Part shown: positions 21,935 through 31,600 of the stretch, one piece after another
Layout: each line of letters begins with the position of its first letter
Numbering within the stretch: position 1 is the first letter of the stretch
Source of the DNA: JADLHS01 sp039806955
Lineage (GTDB): Bacteria; Verrucomicrobiota; Verrucomicrobiia; Limisphaerales; JADLHS01
Reading direction: 5' to 3'
NCBI GenBank assembly: GCA_039806955.1
Contig: JBDHQI010000006.1
Coordinates: 62,001 to 126,000 of the forward strand
Length of the DNA: 64,000 nucleotides
Made by a program: the position numbers and the translations under genes
Notes under the pieces: model-generated
What the model saw: the letters and a program-made list of their open reading frames with translations, nothing else
Databases searched by the model: none
Told to the model about the DNA's origin: nothing

Positions 21935-22738
21935 ATGCGGCTCCGACTTTATGATGCGCACAACCATTTGCAGGCTGATCGCTTTGCGGGGCGATCGGAG
22001 GAATTGATTGCGGCCTGTCGGGAGATCGGAGTGGTGCGGCTGGTGGTGAACGGCACATGCGAGGCGGATTGGCCGCGCGTGCTGGCGCTGGCGCGAACTT
22101 ATCCCGAAGTGCTGCCGAGTTTGGGGTATCATCCGTGGTTCTTATCGGGGCGGACTACGGAGTGGCAGAAACATTTGACCGCATTGCTGGATCAGACACC
22201 GCAGGCAGTCGTGGGCGAAATCGGGTTGGATCGTTGGAAGCCGGATTTGTCCTACGCCGATCAGGAAGCGGTATTTATCGCGCAACTGCGGCTGGCGGCG
22301 GAGCGTAATCTGCCGGTCAGCGTTCATTGTCTGCGTGCCTGGGGGCGCTTGGTGGAAATTCTGACGGCGGAAAACCGTCCCGCGCGCGGTTTTCTATTGC
22401 ATAGTTATGGCGGACCGGTGGAATTGGTTTCCCGCTTGGTCCATTTGGGTGCGTATTTTTCCTTATCGGGCTATTTCATGCACGAACGTAAAAAGAATCA
22501 GTGGCATACTTTTCAGCGGATTCCGGCGGAACGGTTACTGATTGAAACCGATGCGCCCGATCAAATGTTGCCGTTGGGACAGGGGATGATATGGAAGGCG
22601 CCGGGCCAGGATCATTCCGTCAACCATCCTGCCAATCTCAAACTGGTTTATGAATTTGCCGCCCGGCTGCGGGAAGTGCCGCTTCCGGAATTGATCCGTC
22701 AAGTTGAAGAAAATTTTCTGCGTTTGTTCGGCGTGTGA
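21935..22738 (+). CDS. TatD-family metal-dependent hydrolase
   Basis: A 267-residue TIM-barrel hydrolase of the TatD family, whose members act as 3'-5' DNA/RNA exonucleases or related hydrolases. The metal ligands are visible: DAHNHLQ (HxH) at the N-terminus, GEIGLD (Glu), SVHCLRAWG (His), LLHSYGG (His) and LIETDAPDQML (Asp). I chose the ATG at 21935, which places the DAHNH motif near the N-terminus as in the family; an upstream TTG at 21896 would add 13 unsupported residues. It stands alone, divergent from the protease operon. The precise substrate is not predictable. Confidence 0.88.
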   Translation: MRLRLYDAHNHLQADRFAGRSEELIAACREIGVVRLVVNGTCEADWPRVLALARTYPEVLPSLGYHPWFLSGRTTEWQKHLTALLDQTPQAVVGEIGLDRWKPDLSYADQEAVFIAQLRLAAERNLPVSVHCLRAWGRLVEILTAENRPARGFLLHSYGGPVELVSRLVHLGAYFSLSGYFMHERKKNQWHTFQRIPAERLLIETDAPDQMLPLGQGMIWKAPGQDHSVNHPANLKLVYEFAARLREVPLPELIRQVEENFLRLFGV

Positions 22739-23160
22739 TTACGGCCATCGGTTTCAATGGATTTTGGGTCGGTGAAGTGGTGCGCGGATCAGATTAGGAA
22801 AAAATTGGCTTGAGCGCTCCCATGATAAATTTTTACCCGCGCGACGAATTGATTTAACCAAACTGTTTTTGCGTCGGCTCGTTTCAAGTTGGATTTTCCA
22901 TTCTTGAAATTAAAGACGCGTCGTTTTTTCTGAATAATTCAGGCAAATTTCAGCGCGTGACAACGTGGTGTTGGTGAAGCGAAGTGGCGACGCCAGTCGT
23001 TGCGCATCGGGAAAGGCTGGCGAAAAAAGTTTGCTCCATTCGTCATTCAAGCCGGTGATTCGAAGGTGTTTTTTGCAAAATCATTTGCCAAGCGCAAATT
23101 CCGACACTATCGTTCGCCGCTCGTAATCGAAACCAAATTTAAGTCGAAGTCGTAAGTAAC
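22739..23160. other. Gene-free 422-bp stretch upstream of the glycogen-binding-domain gene
   Basis: No coding region of reasonable length or coherent composition is seen on either strand. The stretch is more AT-rich than its surroundings and contains a small palindrome (CTGAATAATTCAG near 22931). It probably holds the promoter and leader of the gene at 23161, but no clear -35/-10 pair stands out. Confidence 0.4.
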
Positions 23161-23580
23161 ATGTTGAAAGCATTATTGAGCGGAGCCAAACCCGCTGCCA
23201 GAACAAACGGAGCCTCCGCAGTTGCCGCGTCCATGATCAAACGCAATGGAGATCGCAAAGCCACCTATTCCAAAGTCTTCCGATATAATCCTGCGGCCGC
23301 TCACGAAAAGCAGCCGGCGCAGGTCGAGGTTGTTGGGTCCTTCACCAACTGGCAACCCATCCCGTTGGCGCGTAATCCCCAGGATGCCACCTGGCAGGTG
23401 AGTGTGGACAGCATCGAAGGCAACAAGACGCATCACTACATGCTGCTGGTGGATGGCAAACCGCATGTGGACAAGTTGTGTGATGGTTACGTGGCGCCGC
23501 ACGGTGAAATCGAATCGCGCTATGCCATCACGACCGCCCGCGGCCCGCGTTTGTTTCTGCTCTTTGCGCAGACGAAATAA
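23161..23580 (+). CDS. Stand-alone glycogen-binding (CBM48/AMPK-type) domain protein
   Basis: The 139-residue protein is essentially one carbohydrate-recognition domain. Residues 45-125 show the CBM48/AMPK-beta pattern: VEVVGSFTNWQPIPLARN, then TWQVSVDSIEG, HHYMLLVDGKPHVDKLCDGY. The conserved tryptophan of the FxxW element, expected to stack on alpha-glucan, is present. The basic, unstructured-looking first ~35 residues are neither a signal peptide nor a membrane segment, so it is probably cytoplasmic. In larger proteins this domain is attached to branching enzymes or kinases; here it is isolated with no glycogen gene adjacent. Binding of glycogen or maltodextrin is inferred. Confidence 0.82.
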   Translation: MLKALLSGAKPAARTNGASAVAASMIKRNGDRKATYSKVFRYNPAAAHEKQPAQVEVVGSFTNWQPIPLARNPQDATWQVSVDSIEGNKTHHYMLLVDGKPHVDKLCDGYVAPHGEIESRYAITTARGPRLFLLFAQTK

Positions 23581-23801
23581 TCGCGCCGGCGGAACGGCAA
23601 ATGTTGTCGTTCCTACTGCCGCGTCGAACTCATGCGGCTGAGGTCTGGACCCCGGGCAATCGGTATCGGATTAATTATTGCCGCAGCTTTTCTACATCGA
23701 AGGTGGGTTGAGCGTAACTACCGAGCCGCTGCCCGGTTAGCGCTCGAACCACTTGCCCCAAGCAATTCTTCAGGCCGCCAACGCCACCTGTTGCGCTTTC
23801 C

Positions 23802-24452
23802 TTAACTTGCGGTTGACTGGCGTTGCCACCAATCGCTGCGCAGCAAATGCCATTCAGTTTCGATGCGTTGCACGAGCCGAAAACCCGCCTGTTGTAACAC
23901 GGGGTCTGGATTGGCCAGGTGTCGCGCCGGCAGTCGGGTGGTGATGCGAAAGAAGCGGTAGAGACTCCAGAGAATGAGCCGGCTGCGCAGCCGTTGCCAT
24001 CCCGAGGCGGCGAGTTGGAAATCGGCCACCAGCCAGTTGGCTGCGGGCTGAGTGAGCGGGGCGATTTTCCTGATTACTCGCGCCAGCGATTCGCGCGGAA
24101 AACAATCAAGGAAAAAGTAAGTGACAACCAGGTCATAGCCGGTTTCCAGCGGTACCCAGGTTTCCACATTCGCATGGACGAAGCGTACCCGCGTGCTGGA
24201 TAAGTTGGAGTGACGACAATGCCCTCTGGCTTTGGCGAGCATGGCGGCACTACCGTCCAGACAGGTGATTCGAGCTTGCGGGAACCGGTGGAGACAGGCG
24301 CGCAAGCCCCGCCCGGGGCCCTCGCCGAGCAACAGAATATTTTGCGCCGTCGGAACTTTTTCGAGCCAGGCGGTTCGGCAGCGCTGCAGTTTTCCCCCGG
24401 CGCACACGGATTCCATCGTCCGATAAAATGGTGCCAGCCGGTTGAAGTTCAT
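23802..24452 (-). CDS. SAM-dependent methyltransferase, class I
   Basis: A 216-residue methyltransferase of the UbiE/Methyltransf_11 type. It opens with NRLAPFYRTMESV, a common lead-in of this group. A glycine-rich SAM-binding loop follows (ILLLGEGPGRGL; the usual D/E-x-G-x-G is present as GEGPGRG), then the acidic end of strand 2 (ITCLDGSAAMLAKA) and FVHANVETW. The ATG at 24452 overlaps the stop of the upstream membrane-protein gene as ATGA, indicating translational coupling and deciding the start over an ATG 12 codons earlier. The substrate is unknown; coupling to a small membrane protein suggests a lipid or quinone-like substrate, but this is speculative. Confidence 0.82.
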   Translation of the reverse strand: MNFNRLAPFYRTMESVCAGGKLQRCRTAWLEKVPTAQNILLLGEGPGRGLRACLHRFPQARITCLDGSAAMLAKARGHCRHSNLSSTRVRFVHANVETWVPLETGYDLVVTYFFLDCFPRESLARVIRKIAPLTQPAANWLVADFQLAASGWQRLRSRLILWSLYRFFRITTRLPARHLANPDPVLQQAGFRLVQRIETEWHLLRSDWWQRQSTAS

Positions 24453-24829
24453 GTTGCGGGGCGGGCGCGATAGGTGTAACGCCACCAAAGCCCGGCCAGA
24501 ATTCCGCCGATCAGATACGCCAATACATCACGTATATCCGCGGTGCTGCGCGCGCGTAGCAGCGGTTCAAGTCCCTCGAACAAAACCGACCATAAAATCA
24601 CATGAAAGAGAATTTCACGAAATTGCGGCGGTGCTGCCGACGGGCGTAATTTGAGCCAGCTCTGCACCCACAAAACCGGTGGCAGTGCGCAAGGGACCAA
24701 CCACAAATCATTGAAGTATGAGTGGAGAAACCCTGCGGACCAGTGCGGCTTCAATCCCCAGCGATTCAGCGCGTACGCGCCGCAACCCAATAAAAAGAGC
24801 GGGTCCGCCAGATAACGGAACGAGCGCAT
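24449..24829 (-). CDS. Small multi-pass membrane protein, function unknown
   Basis: A 126-residue hydrophobic protein with about four predicted helices (for example DPLFLLGCGAYALNRWG, DLWLVPCALPPVLWVQS, ILFHVILWSVLFEGL, DVLAYLIGGILAGLWW). I do not recognise a named family; the overall pattern is loosely VanZ-like. The ATG at 24829 is preferred over the TTG 13 codons upstream because it follows the stop of a 24-codon ORF by one base. The gene then overlaps the methyltransferase start by four bases. The three form a tightly packed operon. Confidence 0.7.
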   Translation of the reverse strand: MRSFRYLADPLFLLGCGAYALNRWGLKPHWSAGFLHSYFNDLWLVPCALPPVLWVQSWLKLRPSAAPPQFREILFHVILWSVLFEGLEPLLRARSTADIRDVLAYLIGGILAGLWWRYTYRARPAT

Positions 24830-24830
24830 T

Positions 24831-24905
24831 CTAAAGCGCGTAGATGGTGGCGGCAAAAGCGACGGCAATCGTGAGTTTCAACAGAATGATTTTGAACATG
24901 GACAT
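24831..24905 (-). CDS. Very short hydrophobic ORF (24 residues) coupled to membrane protein gene
   Basis: Reads MSMFKIILLKL then TIAVAFAATIYAL and a TAG stop at 24833-24831; one base later the next gene's ATG begins at 24829. The peptide is a single potential membrane helix with one basic end. Tight spacing suggests either a tiny membrane protein or a leader peptide whose translation feeds the next start. No strong Shine-Dalgarno site is visible, so expression is uncertain. Confidence 0.4.
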   Translation of the reverse strand: MSMFKIILLKLTIAVAFAATIYAL

Positions 24906-25201
24906 AAAATAGAATCGGTGAGTGAAGCGGGAACGTGCCGGTGGTGTCAGGTGAAAACCAGGGTTGGTTGGTGGCGGAGAGGGGTGGGGTGGCGCAGTCG
25001 CGCGTTAATCCTGGATGGATGTTCCTTGGGGACAAGTTGCCATCTGGAAGATTGAATCAACCTGAATTGGCGACAGCGATGAAAAGACATGATAGCCATT
25101 ATTTCAAGAGCCTTGGTTTTGCCGGGCCAGCCACCGACCGGTGATACCGCAGAAAGACAGTGGAAAATTCAGGGAATGTTTGTCGAGGCAAAACCTCAGG
25201 A

Positions 25202-26320
25202 CTATAGCGACGGGGTGAGCCACTGTTGGATCATGGCCTGGGCTGCCTCATCGCAACCGCGCTCGGCTTCCGGTCCGGCAATGTTGGTGGCGGCGATGAC
25301 GGCAAAATGCTTTTTGGGGGCGAGCCACATGACCACGTACCAAAATGTGTTGGAGCCTTGATGCGTGAGCGCCACCCCGCCCGCCCAACTCCGACGGGTC
25401 ACCCCCCAGCCCGCAGCGTAATCGCCGCCCGTCGGCGGCGTATGTAGTCGTTTGAAGGTATTCGATGACAGAATACCGCCACCATTCTCGCCGTCGAGAT
25501 GCGCGATGACGAACCGGGCCAAATCATCAAGTGAACAATGAACCGTGCCCGCGGGACCCAGCGCAGGTGGATTGTCCTCCTGGTTGGGGTGGACGCCATC
25601 GGCATTACGGAAATGCCCCCAAGGTTGACTTACCTGACCCACGGCCCCCGGTGCGCCAAAACCTGCCGTGTCCAGGTGCAGTGGGCGAAATAGTTTTTCG
25701 GTGATGAGTTGTTCCCAAGGTTGGCCCGTCAACTTTTCCAGCATGGCTCCGGCGACCACGTAACCCTGGTTGGAATAAATCATTTTCGTTCCGGGGGCCG
25801 CCTCGGGTTTCTGCTGCAGGACCGCCCGAAGAAAGTCCCGGCGCTGTTGGGGGAGTGGCTGGCGCGACGTGCGGAGTGCCGCCCAAGCCGCCGCCGGGGG
25901 CCGGGTGGAGAGCCCGGCGCGATGTTGCAGTAATTGTTCGATGGTGACGGGTTCGTACGCTGCATTGATCTGGTCGCGAAGTTCGGGAAAAATTTCCGCG
26001 ATGGTGCTGTCCCAGCGTAAAGTGCCTTGCTCAACAAACACCGCTACCAACGTGGCCGTCATGGATTTTGTGCAGGAGCCGATGTGGAAAAGATCCTGCG
26101 TAGTGATTGGAGTCGGATCGTCAATTTTGCGGAGGCCCACTGCGGTGCGGTCGCAAATCAGACCATCCTTGACGACGACTATGGCCAGCGCCGGCAGATG
26201 GCGGGCGGCGCGAATCTTGAGCAAAGCCGCCTCGGAAGAATTCGTTGCAGTTGGTTGCGCCGAGGCAATCGGAAAACTCCATCCCCAAAGACTCAGGAGC
26301 AGGACGATCACGCGCAGCAT
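25202..26320 (-). CDS. Exported serine hydrolase of the beta-lactamase (class C)/esterase fold
   Basis: A 372-residue protein with signal peptide (MLRVIVLLLSLWGWSFPIASAQ). The three fold motifs are present: SxxK as GSCTKSMT (Ser about residue 84), YxN as IYSNQGYVVAG, and the third motif as HQGSNTFW, i.e. HxG instead of KTG. HxG is usual for the esterase/penicillin-binding-protein-4-like branch (family S12) rather than true AmpC. The start at 26320 gives a proper signal peptide; the frame is open further upstream to 26527 without one. A peptidoglycan peptidase or esterase role is likely; beta-lactam resistance is not implied. Confidence 0.86.
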   Translation of the reverse strand: MLRVIVLLLSLWGWSFPIASAQPTATNSSEAALLKIRAARHLPALAIVVVKDGLICDRTAVGLRKIDDPTPITTQDLFHIGSCTKSMTATLVAVFVEQGTLRWDSTIAEIFPELRDQINAAYEPVTIEQLLQHRAGLSTRPPAAAWAALRTSRQPLPQQRRDFLRAVLQQKPEAAPGTKMIYSNQGYVVAGAMLEKLTGQPWEQLITEKLFRPLHLDTAGFGAPGAVGQVSQPWGHFRNADGVHPNQEDNPPALGPAGTVHCSLDDLARFVIAHLDGENGGGILSSNTFKRLHTPPTGGDYAAGWGVTRRSWAGGVALTHQGSNTFWYVVMWLAPKKHFAVIAATNIAGPEAERGCDEAAQAMIQQWLTPSL

Positions 26321-26555
26321 GTCCGCAAAATAGGGGTCCGATGAGCTGGTGACAACTTTTCCTGCAAGCCTTGTGGCGCTCTTGCTGGGGCGGCTGGTTT
26401 GCGGTGGCTTGAGCACAGGGCGTCCGCTGGTTGTCGCGGGAATGATGGTTGCAACGGATTTTCCGCAAGCGGATGCTTTTGGGAGAGGTCTCGAAAACTG
26501 CGCCGGGATGGCGGGAAGTTTTGACATTGCGCGGCGGCATCGAGAAACTGATCAC

Positions 26556-27755
26556 ATGCGACTCACCCATATGATTTCTCTGATTGCCGCGCTCGCTGCG
26601 ATCTTCGTTCCAGGACGCAGCATCGGCGCGCCTTTCGATCCGCCTGCGTTGTACCTGCAATGGCAACGCGATCCCACCACGACCATGACGATTCACTGGC
26701 ACACGGTGGGCGAAGCCAAATCCGGGCTACTGCATCGGCCCGTGGGCGGTGCGGCCTGGCAGGCCGCTGCGGGCACGGCGCAACCGTTCGTTGGTACCGA
26801 CCGCTGGGTGCATACGGTGGAACTGACGCAGTTGCGACCGGCCACGGATTACGAGTTTTGCTTCAGTCCGGAGGAGAAGGTTTTCAAATTCCGGACGATG
26901 CCGCAGGATTTGAGGCAGCCGGTGCGTTTTGTTACCGGCGGCGATGTTTATCACGAATACAAATGGATGGACCTGATGTACGGCCTGGCGGGGCGTCTCG
27001 ATCCGGCATTTGTCGTGTTGGGCGGTGATCTGGCCTACGCGCATGGCGGGACGAATGAGGAACGGATTACGCGCTGGTTCGATTATTTCGCGGCCTGGAA
27101 AACCAACGCCATTGCGCCGGACGGCCGCATCATTCCGATGCTGGTCACGATTGGCAACCATGAGGTCAAGGGATCGGCCGGCCAGCCCCCAGAAAACGCC
27201 CGCAGCTTTTACACCTTGTTCGCCGCGCCCGGGGCGCAGGGGTATGCGTGTCTCGATTTCGGCAAGTATCTCAGCCTGGTGTTGCTCGACTCGAATCATA
27301 CGCATCCTATCGTTGGGGCGCAGACCGACTGGTTGAAGGGGCAGCTCGCGGCGCGCACCTCGATTCCGCATGTCATTCCGTTTTATCACACCCCCGCTTA
27401 TCCGGGATACCGGAGCGAGACGGGCAGTCATGCCGAACAGATCCGGGCCAACTGGTGTCCGCTCTTTGATCAGTATGGCGTCAAGCTGGTGTTTGAGAAT
27501 CACGACCACTGCTTCAAACGCACCCACCCGATCCGTGGTGGAAACCTTGATCCGACCGGTACAGTCTATCTGGGCGATGGGGCGTGGGGCGTGAATTTGC
27601 GCACCCCCGATCCCGGCAAACCGAAATGGTACATTGCGCAAAGCGGACCAATCCGGCATCTCTACCTCGTGACCCTTTATCCCGAGGCGCGCCATGTGCT
27701 GGCCTTCAACGAAGCGGGCCAGATTTTTGACGAAGTGTATCAGCAGCTCGACTGA
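26556..27755 (+). CDS. Purple acid phosphatase-like metallophosphoesterase, exported
   Basis: A 399-residue protein with signal peptide (MRLTHMISLIAALAAIFVPG). A fibronectin-III-like domain typical of purple acid phosphatases follows (about 25-115, LYLQWQRDPTTTMTIHWHT), then a calcineurin-like metallophosphoesterase domain. Metal-binding blocks are visible in order: GGDVYH, GGDLAYAHGG, TIGNHEVKG, FYHTPAY and ENHDHCFKR. The start at 26556 gives the signal peptide; the open frame upstream to 26349 lacks one. Probably hydrolyses phosphate monoesters outside the cytoplasm. It is divergent from the beta-lactamase-fold gene. Transcription may run on into the decayed gene at 27858. Confidence 0.88.
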   Translation: MRLTHMISLIAALAAIFVPGRSIGAPFDPPALYLQWQRDPTTTMTIHWHTVGEAKSGLLHRPVGGAAWQAAAGTAQPFVGTDRWVHTVELTQLRPATDYEFCFSPEEKVFKFRTMPQDLRQPVRFVTGGDVYHEYKWMDLMYGLAGRLDPAFVVLGGDLAYAHGGTNEERITRWFDYFAAWKTNAIAPDGRIIPMLVTIGNHEVKGSAGQPPENARSFYTLFAAPGAQGYACLDFGKYLSLVLLDSNHTHPIVGAQTDWLKGQLAARTSIPHVIPFYHTPAYPGYRSETGSHAEQIRANWCPLFDQYGVKLVFENHDHCFKRTHPIRGGNLDPTGTVYLGDGAWGVNLRTPDPGKPKWYIAQSGPIRHLYLVTLYPEARHVLAFNEAGQIFDEVYQQLD

Positions 27756-27857
27756 CCGCCGGCGTTCGCGCTGGTCGCTCGTCGGCCAGCGGACGTTCGG
27801 CAGCGTGCGCAGGGCGGGCAGGGTCAAGTCCGATCAGGGCCATAACCACCTGAGGTC

Positions 27858-28528
27858 ATGCGCGGTTTTGGCTTATATGCTGGTTGGGTCTGCGGGCTTT
27901 TGCTCCCCGCGGCTTCGGCCTTTGCGCACCGGCCCTACGAACGCGTGGCGGGATCTTTCGAGCGCAGCGACGGCGTCTCAATTGCCATCGCGCGTCATTA
28001 CGTTGATGGCATCATGGGGAGGGATCCGGTCTCGATTCAGTTTCGCCTGCCGAACGGGCGGGAGATTGTTTGCACGCCGCACACCGGGGATGCCGTTGTG
28101 CGGCCGATCACCGGAGGGGTTGAGATTTATATCAATTCCACGGCAACTAGCTGCCTGTCGCCGGGCGTGTGGAGGTGTTTGACGGGTACACGTTGAGGGC
28201 GATTACCGCGGGCCGGAGAGGCCGTTCCGCTGTGGTTCATTTCACGGACTACTGACTGCGTTACTTGATCTTTAGCGCGGGTTGGCTCCCGGGGATCAGT
28301 CTGCAGATTTCCACCCGCGGCGTGCCCGCTGCCGGCTGGCGGAGAATGTTGCGCGCCGCAGGCGCGGTCGCCATCGGCATTCTGAATTTCATTTTGATCT
28401 ACGATTTGATGGTTTTTGAACCCATCTCGCCGCTGGTTGTGGCTGCCGTCTGCGCCGCTGTCTTGTGGGTGGTGGCACGGTACTGGAAAAAGTGGCGTCG
28501 TCATGGGGCCGGGCATCCGGAGATTTGA
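27858..28528 (+). pseudogene. Broken gene for an exported, membrane-anchored protein
   Basis: A coherent protein is spread over two frames. The first part (27858 onward) has a signal peptide (MRGFGLYAGWVCGLLLPAASAFA) and runs through RPITGGVEIY near 28130. The sense then moves to the frame of 28169 and continues LPVAGRVEVFDGYTLRAIT, SAVVHFTDY, a TGA at 28253, then LRYLIFSAGWLPGISLQIS, a membrane segment and a basic end. A TAG at 28148 also interrupts the second frame. One frameshift and two stops make a decayed gene likely. The family is not recognised. Confidence 0.6.
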
Positions 28529-28637
28529 GCGCCGGCAGTGCGGGGCCGGGAGATCGTCCGCCTTCGCATGGTTTATTCTGATGCCCCATCAGGATTTTCA
28601 ATTTCTCCTTTGTTTTGTGCTGGAATAGCCTCTCCGC

Positions 28638-31600
28638 ATGACAGACGACAATTCCCGGCGGGGTGCGCTCGGTGCCGCGACCGCTGCGGCCCGCAGCCAA
28701 TCCGGATTCTGGGCGCTCATCGCCACACAATTTCAGGGCGCGTTCAGTGATAACGTGCTCAAAACCCTGGTCATCTTCATGATGCTCGGGGCCGGGCTGA
28801 CGATGGCGGAGAAACACCGGCTCGGCGAATTGGTTGGCGCGCTTTTCTCGTTGCCATTCATTTTGTTCTCGATGGCGGGCGGCTTTCTGGCGGATCGCTA
28901 CAGCAAGCGCCACATCATGATCGGGGTCAAAATTTTTGAAGTGGTAGTGATGTTGCTGGCGTTGGCCGGCTTCTTTTTCACCAGTCTGCCGGTGCTGCTT
29001 GCCTGCGTGTTTTTGATGGGAACGCACAGCGCGTTTTTCGGTCCCTCGAAATATGGGGCGCTGCCGGAATTGTTGCCGGAGCGGAAGTTGTCCTGGGGCA
29101 ACGGCATTTTGGAACTGGGCACGTTTCTGGCCATCATTCTGGGCACGGTGACGGCGGCGTTGCTGGCGGAACATTTCCGCGGCCAACACCTTTGGTCGGG
29201 CACCATTCTGGTGGCGTTGGCACTGGTGGGTTTGGTGACCAGTCTCGGCGTCACGCGCGTTCCCGCCGCCAACCCGGCCAAAGTCTTCAAACTTAATCTG
29301 CTCAAGGAACTGTTCACCAGTTTGCAGCAAGCGCGCGGGGACCGGTTGCTCAAGCTGGCGTTGCTGGGCAACACCTACTTTTTCTTTCTCGGCGCACTGC
29401 TGCAATTGAACCTGTTTTATTTTGGCGCGGAGGTGTTGGGCGTTTCCGAAACCAAGATCGGATTGTTGAACGTGGCGCTGGCCATCGGCATCGGGATCGG
29501 CAGCGTGACGGCGGGCTACCTTTCGGGCGGCAAGATTGAATACGGTTTGGTGCCGCTGGGGGCGTTGGGAATGTCCGTGACCTGCCTCGCGTTGCTCTTG
29601 GAAAGCCTGAGCCTTCCGGGCGTGCTGGCGGTGTTGGCCGGGCTGGGATTCTTCGGCGGCTTCTTCATCGTGCCGGTCACGGCGCTGTTGCAGCACCGGC
29701 CCGACAGCCGGCGCCGGGGCGAATTATTGGCGGCGGCCAATTTACTCTCCTTTATCGGCGTATTTGCGGCTTCGGCGGCGCATTACGCGCTCACCAGTTG
29801 GTTGCAATTAACGCCGCGCGGCATTTTTTTCGCGGGCGGAGTCATGACGCTGATCGGCGCCGGCCTGTCCTTCTGGCTGCTGCCGGATGCGTTCCTGCGG
29901 TTCCTCCTGTGGATGATTACGCACACGCTTTATCAGATCAAAGTTTTGGGGCGCGAAAATATCCCGTCGAAAGGTGGCGCCTTGTTTGTCTGCAACCACC
30001 TCTCCTTGGCGGATGCCGTGTTGTTGCAGGCGGCGGTGGATCGTCCAATCCGGTTCATCATGCTCAAGGCCATGTATGAGAAGGGCATCATCGGGTGGTG
30101 GGCGAGAACCACCGGCGCGATCCCCATTTCCTCGGAGCTGCGACCGCGCGAAATGATTCATTCACTCCAGACCGCGAGCGCGGCGCTCAAGAACGGCGAA
30201 GTGGTCTGCATTTTTGCCGAAGGGCAGATTACGCGCATCGGTCAGATGTTACCGTTCCGACGCGGATTTGAACGCATCATGAAAGGCGTGGACGCGCCGA
30301 TCATTCCAGTGGGACTGGATGGCGTTTGGGGCAGCATCTTCAGTTTCGATCGGCGGCAGTTTCTCTGGAAAATCCCGCAGCGCATTCCGTATCCGATCAC
30401 CGTTAATTTCGGTCCGGCACTGCCACCCACGACTTCGGCGGTTGCCGTCCGCCAAACCGTTCAAGAACTGCTGGCCACGGCCTGGGAGCAACGGCGGCGC
30501 CGCCTGCGGCCGCTGCATCATTCGTTTGCGATCAGCGCGCGACGCCATCCCCGCCGCTTCGCCATGGTGGATGCACAGAACCGGGCGCTGACGTTCAACG
30601 ACGCCCTGACGCGCAGCCTTTTGCTTGCTCGCCGTCTGCGCCAGATCTGGTCGGGACAGCGCGTGGTCGGGCTGTTATTGCCGCCGAGTGTTGGGGGCGC
30701 GCTGGCCAATTGGGCGGCTTTGTTTTGCGGCAAGGTATCGGTGAATTTGAATTACACATTACCGCCTGAAGCCATCGCCTCGTGCGTGCAACAGTGCCAA
30801 CTGCAAACCATTCTGACCTCGCGCGCTTTTTTGGAGAAAGTGCCGTTGCAATTGCCCGGCAAAATTTTGTTCTTGGAAGATGTGATCGGCACGAAGGAGG
30901 TCGCCCCGTCGCTGGGTGAAAAAATGGTGGCGCTGTTCCTGGCGCGTTGTGTGCCGGTTAAATGGCTGGATCGGATTCTGCGCGACCGGAGTTCCGTCGC
31001 CGATCGCGCGACGACCAATGCGGAGGCGGCGGCAACGTCCGATCCGCTGGATCAGTTGGCGACGATTATTTTTTCAAGCGGGAGTACGGGCGCGCCCAAG
31101 GGGGTGATGCTGTCGCATTACAACATCGGCTCAAACATCGCGCAACTTGGCCAAGCCTTCGCATTCGGTCGCAAAGACAAAGCGCTGGGGGTGCTGCCGT
31201 TTTTTCACTCATTCGGGTTCACTGGCACTTTGATGTTGCCCGGTGTACTTGGCATCGGCGCGGTGTATCACGCCAATCCACTTGACGCCAAAACCATTGG
31301 CCATCTCGCGCAGGCACATGAAATCACCTTTCTGCTGGCGACGCCGACGTTTCTACAAATTTATCTGCGCGGTTGCGCGGCGGAGCAATTGGGGAGCGTG
31401 CGTCTGGTTGCCGTTGGCGCGGAGAAACTGTCCGATCGGCTGGCCACGGCGTTCGAGGATCAATTTGGGGTTCGTCCATTCGAGGCCTACGGCTGTACTG
31501 AATGTGCGCCCGCTGTCACCGTGAACACGCCGGATTTTCGCGCGGCAGGATTCCGTCAGGTGGGCGCAAAACGCGGCAAGATTGGTCATCCGTTGCCGGG

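Noticed and set aside
24906..25201. Small ORFs in the 296-bp gap between the methyltransferase operon and the serine hydrolase
   Set aside because: No coherent composition or family similarity; the gap appears non-coding.
28389..29696. Minus-strand ORF of 435 codons
   Set aside because: Antisense to the transporter domain of aas; rich in Gln/Arg/His as typical for antisense of hydrophobic codons.
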